Source: Tepidiphilus olei
GTDB taxonomy: Bacteria > Pseudomonadota > Gammaproteobacteria > Burkholderiales > Rhodocyclaceae
Reading direction: 5' to 3'
DNA length: 64,000 nucleotides
Assembly: GCF_006980705.1 (NCBI RefSeq)
Contig: NZ_SBHO01000008.1
Span: 48,728-112,727 of the forward strand
Of this stretch, positions 58,162 to 64,000 are shown in pieces (position 1 is the first letter of the stretch; every line of letters starts with the position of its first letter). Both the position numbers and the translations under genes were made by a program. Under the pieces are notes generated by a model that worked only from the letters and a program-made list of their open reading frames with translations, searched no databases and was not told where the DNA came from.

Positions 58162-60162
58162 ATGGCGGTTATCGATACTCCCGAAATCATTTGGACCCCG
58201 TCGCCGCAGCGTATCGCCGAGGCGACCTTGACGCGGTTCCAATCCTGGCTGGCGCAGGAAGAAGGCTTGCGCTTTGCCGATTACCATGCTCTGTGGAATT
58301 GGTCGGTGACCGACTTGGAGGGATTTTGGGCAGCGATCGCCCGCTATTTCGCGCTGCCGTTGGAGGGATGGGACGGGCGCGTGCTCGTCGACCGACGCAT
58401 GCCCGGGGCCCAATGGTTTCCTTCGGCGAAAACGAATTACGTGCATCAGGTGTTTCGCCATGCCACGGCAGATCGTCCGGTGATCGTATTTCGCAACGAG
58501 CGCGGCCAAGGCGGTGAGCTGTCGTGGTCGGAGCTGCAGCGACAGGTGGCTGCGCTCGCCGCGTGGTTGCGCGCTGCGGGCGTGCGCCCCGGCGATCGGG
58601 TGGCGGCATATCTGCCGAACGTCCCCCAGACGGTGGTGGCATTTCTTGCGAGCGCCGCGGTCGGGGCGATCTGGTCGGTGTGTTCGCCGGACATGGGCGC
58701 TCCGACCGTGCTCGATCGCTTTCGCCAGATCGAGCCCAAGGTCTTGATCGCCGTCGACGGCTATCAATGGGGCGGCCGTCCCTACGATCGGCGCGAGACG
58801 GTGCGCGCCCTCCTCGAAGGCTTGCCCAGTGTCGAGCGTACCCTCGTATTGCCTTATCTAGACCCACAGTCCCCTTCCTTGGGGGTACGAGGCGAGGCAC
58901 CTTGGGATGAAGCGGTTGCAGGTGATGTGCCGCTGCACATCGAGACCCTACCCTTTACCCATCCCTTGTGGATCGTCTATTCCTCGGGCACGACGGGCCT
59001 GCCCAAGCCCATCGTCCATGGGCACGGCGGCATCATGCTGGAAAACGTCAAATTGGTGGGTCTGCACCTCGACGTTGGCCCGCGTGATCGCTTCAACTGG
59101 TATTCGAGCACCGGCTGGATCATGTGGAATTGCCAGGTGGGCGGTTTGCTGACGGGCGCGACCCTGGCGCTCTACGACGGTAGCCCCCATTGGCCGGATT
59201 ACGGCGCCTTGTGGCGTTTCGCGGGCGAGGCCGGAGTTACTTTTCTCGGGGCGGGGGCAGCCTTCTACGCTGCCTGTGAGAAAGCGGGCATCGTGCCGCG
59301 CTCCGAGGCCGATCTGAGTCGGTTGCGCAGCGTGGGTTCGACCGGCTCGCCCCTGTCGCCGGAGAGCTATCGTTGGCTGGCAGCGCAGCTCGGCCCCGAC
59401 GTATGGATCAATCCGATCTCCGGAGGAACCGACTTCGCCGGCGCCTTCGTCGGCGGTGTGCCGACCTTGCCCGTCTACCTTGGTGAGATGCAAGGTCGTT
59501 GCCTCGGCGCACGGGTGGAAGCGTTCGACGAACACGGCAATCCCTTGATCGACGAAGTGGGCGAGCTCGTGTGCACCGCCCCCATGCCGTCGATGCCATT
59601 GTATTTCTGGAACGATCCCGAAGGCAAACGTTACCGCGAGAGCTACTTCGAGATGTATCCGGGCGTGTGGCGCCACGGCGACTGGATCCGCATCACCCCG
59701 CGCGGCGGGGTCATCATCTACGGGCGCAGCGATACGACCATCAATCGCCACGGCATCCGCATGGGAACGAGCGAAATCTATCGCGCAGTGGAGAGCCTGC
59801 CCGAGGTGCTCGACAGCCTCGTGGTCGATCTGGAATACCTCGGTCGCGAAAGCTACATGCCTCTTTTCGTCGTTCTGCGTCCCGGGGTGGAGCTCGACGA
59901 GACGCTGGTTGAGCGCATCAAGCAGACCATACGCACCAACGTCTCGCCGCGGCATGTGCCCGACGAGATCTTTGCCGTGCCGGAGGTGCCGCGCACCCTT
60001 ACCGGCAAGAAGCTCGAGCTGCCCATCAAGAAACTGCTGCTGGGCTTTGCGCCGGAGAAGATCCTCAATCGCGATGCCATGGCCAATCCCCAGAGCCTGG
60101 ATTGGTTCTTGGAATTTGCCCAACGACGCAGGGAAGAGGTCGAAGCTTCCGATTCGGCGTGA
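58162..60162 (+). CDS. acetoacetyl-CoA synthetase
   Basis: This 666-aa protein is an acyl-AMP-forming ligase of the acetoacetate-CoA ligase family. The N-terminal region WTPSPQRIAEATLTRFQSWL and FADYHALWNWSV is diagnostic, and the AMP-binding motif is LWIVYSSGTTGLPKPIVHG near residue 270. The C-terminal Lys in RTLTGKKLELPIKKLL is the adenylation lysine. It would activate the acetoacetate made by acetone carboxylase. It begins 33 bases after acxR on the same strand. Confidence 0.93.
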   Translation: MAVIDTPEIIWTPSPQRIAEATLTRFQSWLAQEEGLRFADYHALWNWSVTDLEGFWAAIARYFALPLEGWDGRVLVDRRMPGAQWFPSAKTNYVHQVFRHATADRPVIVFRNERGQGGELSWSELQRQVAALAAWLRAAGVRPGDRVAAYLPNVPQTVVAFLASAAVGAIWSVCSPDMGAPTVLDRFRQIEPKVLIAVDGYQWGGRPYDRRETVRALLEGLPSVERTLVLPYLDPQSPSLGVRGEAPWDEAVAGDVPLHIETLPFTHPLWIVYSSGTTGLPKPIVHGHGGIMLENVKLVGLHLDVGPRDRFNWYSSTGWIMWNCQVGGLLTGATLALYDGSPHWPDYGALWRFAGEAGVTFLGAGAAFYAACEKAGIVPRSEADLSRLRSVGSTGSPLSPESYRWLAAQLGPDVWINPISGGTDFAGAFVGGVPTLPVYLGEMQGRCLGARVEAFDEHGNPLIDEVGELVCTAPMPSMPLYFWNDPEGKRYRESYFEMYPGVWRHGDWIRITPRGGVIIYGRSDTTINRHGIRMGTSEIYRAVESLPEVLDSLVVDLEYLGRESYMPLFVVLRPGVELDETLVERIKQTIRTNVSPRHVPDEIFAVPEVPRTLTGKKLELPIKKLLLGFAPEKILNRDAMANPQSLDWFLEFAQRRREEVEASDSA

Positions 60163-60209
60163 GGGGTGGCGCCCGAAGGATGTGGCGCATTTGAGATAAG
60201 GAGAACGTT

Positions 60210-60518
60210 ATGGCGAAAAGGGAGTTTCGCGATTTTCGCGAATTTTATGCGTTTTATCTGGATGAGCACCGTGATCCTACCTGCCGCCGTCTGCATTTCG
60301 TCGGCTCTTTACTCGTTTTGGTGGTCATTGCCTACGTCTTGCTGACGGGGCATTTCCTGGCGCTCTTGCTGGCACCCGTGGTCGGCTATGGTTTCGCCTG
60401 GGTCGGCCATTTCTTCTTCGAGAAGAATAAACCGGCGACTTTTACGTATCCCCTCTATAGCTTGATGGGGGATTGGGTGATGTTCCGGGATATGCTTTTT
60501 GGAAAAATAAAATTCTGA
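60210..60518 (+). CDS. DUF962/Mpo1-like membrane protein
   Basis: This 102-aa protein has two hydrophobic helices and the pattern DPTCRRLHFVGSLLVLVVI and WVGHFFFEKNKPATFTYPLY, which fits the DUF962/Mpo1-like family. Yeast Mpo1 is an Fe2+-dependent dioxygenase acting on 2-hydroxy fatty acids; the conserved histidines (HFVG, GHFFFEKN) are present, but activity here is inferred. It follows the synthetase by 47 bases with AAGGAGAA as ribosome binding site. Confidence 0.85.
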   Translation: MAKREFRDFREFYAFYLDEHRDPTCRRLHFVGSLLVLVVIAYVLLTGHFLALLLAPVVGYGFAWVGHFFFEKNKPATFTYPLYSLMGDWVMFRDMLFGKIKF

Positions 60519-60559
60519 GCGGAAGCTGAACGAGTAAACCCCTCGAGATTCTTTCGCCG

Positions 60560-60780
60560 GAGAGAGTGTGTCTCGACGACGTGTTGTGCGAGCACTACGA
60601 GCGCGTGGTAGGCAAGGACCATTGTGTGTCTTGCGAAGGGTTGAAGTTGCAAATCCCGGCCGATCGCTATCGCATGAACTACGTCAAGGTCGATGTGCAC
60701 GTGCAGCGTCGATCGACGAGCCGGGCACGGTCTTCGCCGCGTTCGCCGTACTGGCTGGGCGTTCCGAGGGGAATCTCGGT
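60560..60780 (+). pseudogene. transposase C-terminal remnant
   Basis: In one frame, 60566-60713 reads LDDVLCEHYERVVGKDHC then LQIPADRYRMNYVKV, resembling the C-terminal end of integrase-core transposases (ISNCY/IS481-like). A frame change then gives IDEPGTVFAAFAVLAGRS, a plausible decayed continuation. There is no start, DDE domain or visible ends. The family assignment is from memory of the motif and uncertain. From here to 61000 I see no other gene. Confidence 0.45.
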
Positions 60781-61000
60781 CGCGGCGCGGCGCGTCAGGG
60801 CGATCTCGGCACCCGTGGTGACCTCGCTGCACGAGCGTGTCATGCCACCCAGGAATGGATATCTCGCCCCCGTTGCTGCGCCAAATTGCACGAGACGTCG
60901 GCTTGACGATCGAGGCGTTCCGGGAATATCGACGATAGGGCCGCTTTTGCCCTGCGTCCGCTCCATCACGATCAAACTATTTTGGCCCGCGACAGCCCCC

Positions 61001-61789
61001 TCAATGCGGTCTGAAGCTGATGGTGCCGTGGTTGTTCAGAAAATCGAGATCGAGTTCGCCGGCCCGGGTGGCGGGCTGGCTTTGTGCCTTCACTCGGGCA
61101 TGCGCTGCGGTCAGCTTGCCCAGCATGTGCAGGTGCTGCATGCTCAGCAACTGACAGTAGACCAGCGGCAGCGCTCCGGCCTGGTGGATGCGGTACAGCG
61201 CTTCGCCCTGCAGGGCGTTGAATGCGGCTTCATCGATGCGGTACAGCCCTTGGACGGTCTTCTCTCCCTCTTCGGTCTCGAGGGTGATGGACCACGGTTG
61301 GATCAGCCCTTCAGCGGCGAGTGCGGCGCACAGGCGCGCAGTGAGCGTGCGGTTGGCTTGCACCTGCTGCAGGAAGTTCAGCACGTCTTTGACCGGCTGG
61401 CTGGGCTGACCCTGCTCGTCGAAGAACGGTTCGCCCTCGCTGTCCGAGAGCAGGCCGCTGTCGGCATCCACGCACAGCACGAGTTGGTCGTTTTCAGCAT
61501 TCGCCAGGGCGAAGGGGTAACTCCGGTAGATCGCCGGGATATATCCACCCAGCCAGCGGCCGTCGGGGGCGACGAAGAGGTTCTGACCGGGGTGCAGACC
61601 CTGCACCGCTACAGGGATGAACTTGTCGTCTTGCGCGACGAAGGCAATCGGCAGCGTCATACAGGCCTTGGGCAGCTCCTGCATCACCAGCGGGGCAACG
61701 GCATCCATCGATGCAAAGGCGTAGCTGTCGTAGCGCTTCCAGCGCAGATGCGCGTGCGCGCTTTTGGTCACGGCTTGGTAGTTCGGCAT
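61001..61789 (-). CDS. SapC family protein
   Basis: This 262-aa protein matches the SapC family by its N-terminal SYAFASMDAVAPLVMQELPK, GLHPGQNLFVAPDGRWLGGYIPAIYRSYPF, and LCVDADSGL. SapC was named from an S-layer-associated gene of Campylobacter; the biochemical role is unknown. There is no signal peptide. AAGGAGC lies 8 bases before the ATG. It is downstream of the methyltransferase gene on the same strand, with a terminator-like hairpin between them. Confidence 0.85.
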   Translation of the reverse strand: MPNYQAVTKSAHAHLRWKRYDSYAFASMDAVAPLVMQELPKACMTLPIAFVAQDDKFIPVAVQGLHPGQNLFVAPDGRWLGGYIPAIYRSYPFALANAENDQLVLCVDADSGLLSDSEGEPFFDEQGQPSQPVKDVLNFLQQVQANRTLTARLCAALAAEGLIQPWSITLETEEGEKTVQGLYRIDEAAFNALQGEALYRIHQAGALPLVYCQLLSMQHLHMLGKLTAAHARVKAQSQPATRAGELDLDFLNNHGTISFRPH

Positions 61790-61848
61790 TCAATAAGCTC
61801 CTTTTGTCCTTTCAGTGGCGCATTCCAGCCGAATGCGCGCAGGAGAAG

Positions 61849-61876
61849 AAAAACCCCGCCCTTCGGGCGAAGGGCG
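61849..61876 (-). terminator. terminator after the methyltransferase gene
   Basis: On the minus strand, a 9-bp stem (CGCCCTTCG/CGAAGGGCG, 61857-61876) is followed by GGGTTTTTCTT. It begins 7 bases after the methyltransferase stop and precedes the SapC gene, so the two may be separate transcripts. A further 8-bp hairpin lies at 61818-61838. Confidence 0.7.
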
Positions 61877-61883
61877 CATGCGC

Positions 61884-63230
61884 TTACGCCACTCCCAGGC
61901 TCTTCAACAGCGGCAAGCGTTTCTCAGCGAACTCGCTGGCCTGTCCGGAGAGCTCGGCGAGGTTGTCGTCGGGGGTCTCCAGTGGCTTGCCTTCCTTGAC
62001 GAGGCGCTGGCCCTGGGCGGCGAGCAGGCTCCAGGCGAAGCGGGCCCAATCTTGTAGGGTTTTGTGGCCGCTTTGGCGGGCGAGCAGAAAGAGCTGCTCG
62101 AAGCGGCTCACGGGGACGCCCCCGCCGGTGACGGGGCTAGCGAGCTGGCCGAGGGTTTTGGGTTTGTGATCCCCTAGTTCGTCAAGAATGGGCACGTAGA
62201 TGGCTTCTTGCAGGTTGGCTTCGCCGAGGCTGCCCGTGACCTTGAGACTTGCTCGATCGCGCGGGACGACGAGAACGAGGCGCTCGCTGCGCAAGGCCTC
62301 GGCTTGCTCCAGCATGCTCAGCCTGCGCGCCCCCTTGACCCAGTAATCACGGCGGAACTGCTGGTTGACCATAAAGTCGCGGGTGGTCTCGCGGAACATG
62401 GGGTCGGGTATGTCCCGCAGCAAGGCTTGCTGCTCGGCGGTGAGGTTGATGGCCTCGACGTGGTCCAGATAGTGCGCGGAGCAGGCATATTGCATCTTGG
62501 CGCCAGTCAGCCACTCGGCCATGGTGGCAAAGTGCATCGGGTGCCAGTCGCGGTTGAAGTATTCGTGTGCCAGATAGTGGCGGTTTTGTTCCTTGAGTTT
62601 CTTGAAGCGCTCGCCCACCAAAGGATTGGCACGGCTGAAGAGAGGGTTGGTGGCCAGCAGTTTCTCGGCAAAGGCGATGGCGCCATCGATGCGGCTGACG
62701 ATGCCCGTGCCTGCGGCGCCCATGGCTTGGGCGTGTTCGGCCATCAGGTGGCGCATGGGAGCGAAGCTGGCCCAGCCGGGCAGGGTGTTGTAGCTGATAT
62801 AGAGCACGCCGCCGACTTTGAGCTTACGGCGGATGAAGTCGACGATGACCGCTCGGTTGTCGTCCGAAATCCAGCTCCAGATGCCGTGCAGGCCGATGTA
62901 ATCGAAGTCGGGCAGGTCGGGCCGGTGACAAAAGTCGGCAAAGGCTTGGTCATAGAGCTTCGCGCCCGCACCCGATGCAGCCGCCAGCTCCTGGGCGAAG
63001 CTGGCCTGGCTGGGATTGAAGTCGGTGCCGTGCCATTGGGTCACCGAAGCGGCGGCGTGGCAATTGACCGACAGTCCCTGGCCGAAGCCGAGTTCGCAGG
63101 CTGATCCCACCTCGGGAAATACCAAGCCCTGGTTCAGAAACGCCAGCTTGATGCGCAGGGGATTCAATTCGTTGTAGTAGCCGTAGGTGTAGCCAATGTC
63201 GGCCACGTAGCCGGCGGTCCAGTCACTCAT
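61884..63230 (-). CDS. class I methyltransferase with C-terminal regulatory domain
   Basis: This 448-aa protein has a SAM-binding Rossmann domain (GSACELGFGQGLSVN near residue 50, DFDYIGLHGIWSWISDDNR, then GGVLYISYNTLPGW) followed by the methyltransferase regulatory domain around residues 210-300 (AHEYFNRDWHPMHFATMAEWL). Proteins of this architecture are widespread but their substrates are unknown. The ATG at 63230 is preferred; an upstream ATG at 63251 is also in frame. It is the only gene sharing the SapC gene's strand and neighbourhood. Confidence 0.85.
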   Translation of the reverse strand: MSDWTAGYVADIGYTYGYYNELNPLRIKLAFLNQGLVFPEVGSACELGFGQGLSVNCHAAASVTQWHGTDFNPSQASFAQELAAASGAGAKLYDQAFADFCHRPDLPDFDYIGLHGIWSWISDDNRAVIVDFIRRKLKVGGVLYISYNTLPGWASFAPMRHLMAEHAQAMGAAGTGIVSRIDGAIAFAEKLLATNPLFSRANPLVGERFKKLKEQNRHYLAHEYFNRDWHPMHFATMAEWLTGAKMQYACSAHYLDHVEAINLTAEQQALLRDIPDPMFRETTRDFMVNQQFRRDYWVKGARRLSMLEQAEALRSERLVLVVPRDRASLKVTGSLGEANLQEAIYVPILDELGDHKPKTLGQLASPVTGGGVPVSRFEQLFLLARQSGHKTLQDWARFAWSLLAAQGQRLVKEGKPLETPDDNLAELSGQASEFAEKRLPLLKSLGVA

Positions 63231-63809
63231 TGTTTGTCCCTTCTGGTTCATCGATGCGCTTTTTTCTCTGGAAGATGTCGTCGAGTACTTCCTGAGGACG
63301 TCACCTCGCCCGCTCCGGGATCCACAAAGCGCGGGGGAATCGCATCGTCGCCTTGCGTAAAGAGCCCGGCCAGCGCCTTGAACGATTGCCCCTCTTGCGC
63401 CTACAGTTCCTCGCAGGCGCCCAGCTCTGGCGCTGGGGATACCGCTTGCAGGGCAAAAAGCCTAAAAGCCTCGCCGTGTCTACGTCCAACCCCCTCTCGA
63501 CTTTGTTGTCATCCTCAGCTGCCTTGCCTACGGCTACGGCAAGAAGCCATTGTAGCCGCGAACGCGCCCGCGCGAGCGGGTTTGTTGTCGGCGCTCGTGT
63601 GGGCCCGTAGAAGGCTTGCTGGCGGGTTTCCAAGGGGAAACCCGCTGCCGAGGCGCTGCCGGGGGCCTTTGCGGGGCTCTGATGCCCGTGTGGCCATCGA
63701 CGTAGCGCCGTCGGCCAGCTTTTAAGGGTGCCTTTGTTTTTTCCTGGTTGCATTGGCCTGAAAACTCGCTAAAATTTGATTCCTTACTTCATTACTTTCG
63801 GAGATTGCC
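63231..63809. other. gene-poor stretch
   Basis: No convincing gene is visible on either strand; the open frames present have no recognisable motif or good start. It contains a perfect 10-bp inverted repeat (GCGGGTTTCC 63622-63631 and GGAAACCCGC 63636-63645) and, at its right end, the promoter of the next gene. It may hold decayed coding sequence. Confidence 0.5.
63748..63775 (+). promoter_or_regulatory. probable sigma-70 promoter of the AbrB-like gene
   Basis: TTGCAT at 63748-63753 and TAAAAT at 63770-63775 are 16 bases apart. The gene starts 35 bases downstream, a normal leader length. Confidence 0.55.
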
Positions 63810-64000
63810 ATGCTGACCAAGCGCACGAGCAAGAACCAGGTCACCTTGCCCAAGGCCATCGTCCAGAGCGTGGGCGAGGCCGACTACTACGACGTCACGG
63901 TTCAGGACGGCAAGATCGTGCTGACGCCGGTTCGCCTGCAGCAGGCCGACGCGGTACGGGCCAAGTTGGAGGAACTGGGCATCACGCAAGATGACGTGGC
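63810..64000 (+). CDS. AbrB/MazE-type DNA-binding protein (3' truncated)
   Basis: The first 63 residues are visible: MLTKRTSKNQVTLPKAIVQS, then DYYDVTVQDGKIVLTPV. This is the swapped-hairpin AbrB/SpoVT/MazE fold that binds DNA, usual in antitoxins. The window edge cuts the gene, so a toxin partner cannot be seen. GGAGATTGCC precedes the ATG. Confidence 0.8.
   Translation, partial: MLTKRTSKNQVTLPKAIVQSVGEADYYDVTVQDGKIVLTPVRLQQADAVRAKLEELGITQDDV

Noticed and set aside
60566..61999. 477-codon open frame on the plus strand
   Set aside because: Only its first ~50 codons resemble a protein (transposase remnant); the rest is antisense to the SapC gene.

Overview
The window is a high-GC chromosomal segment from a betaproteobacterium-like organism. 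Four gene neighbourhoods point there: murJ / rpsT / DUF3579; smpB / ratA / rnfH / guaB / guaA; hemH / hrcA / nadK / recN; and a 14-gene nuo operon. An acetone carboxylase operon with an acetoacetyl-CoA synthetase suggests a metabolically versatile, probably respiratory organism of the Rhodocyclales/Hydrogenophilales kind. That placement is inference from gene order, not a database match.

Layout. 1-13855: the nuo operon (nuoB truncated at the left edge, then nuoC to nuoN), tightly packed and all on the + strand. 13869-15682: a Nudix hydrolase and a phosphofructokinase of probable pyrophosphate-dependent type, continuing the same direction. 15697-31488: housekeeping genes on both strands, namely a lipoprotein, murJ, rpsT, a DUF3579 gene, a PpiD-like chaperone that lacks its parvulin domain, fabI, smpB, ratA, rnfH, guaB, guaA, a PECR-like dehydrogenase coupled to a transglutaminase-like gene, rhlE, rlmM, a Tas-like aldo/keto reductase and a second lipoprotein. 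31609-32364: a tRNA cluster Ser-(Ala-Glu-Asp)x2 ended by a strong terminator. 32618-42685: recC-recB-recD, with a small DUF4258/DUF2283 gene pair and a perfect 13-bp palindrome wedged between recB and recD. 42725-49416: holin-like protein, hemH, hrcA, nadK, recN, a nucleotidyltransferase gene whose end overlaps recN on the other strand, and an MFS transporter. 49459-60518: acetone catabolism. It has a sigma-54 promoter, acxA, acxB (broken by an IS630-type element), acxC, the enhancer-binding regulator acxR and acetoacetyl-CoA synthetase, followed by an Mpo1-like gene. 60519-64000: a transposase remnant, a SapC-family gene, a methyltransferase with a regulatory domain, a gene-poor stretch, and the start of an AbrB/MazE-type gene cut by the right edge.

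How it works together. The acx genes would carboxylate acetone to acetoacetate, which the adjacent ligase activates to acetoacetyl-CoA. AcxR with sigma-54 would switch the operon on. In this isolate acxB carries a TA-flanked IS insertion whose removal restores the reading frame exactly, so the pathway is probably off. The acx block is also a mosaic: a low-GC segment with sharp edges runs from inside acxB to inside acxC, and a smaller one lies in acxR.

The most unusual signals are (i) a dispersed family of ~150-bp intergenic elements (15697-15847, 32385-32531, and an inverted diverged copy around 21310-21452) with a shared core but different, self-complementary ends; (ii) the PpiD-like protein without parvulin domain; (iii) the gene pair and palindrome inside recBCD; and (iv) the mosaic, IS-interrupted acx operon with candidate AcxR sites.
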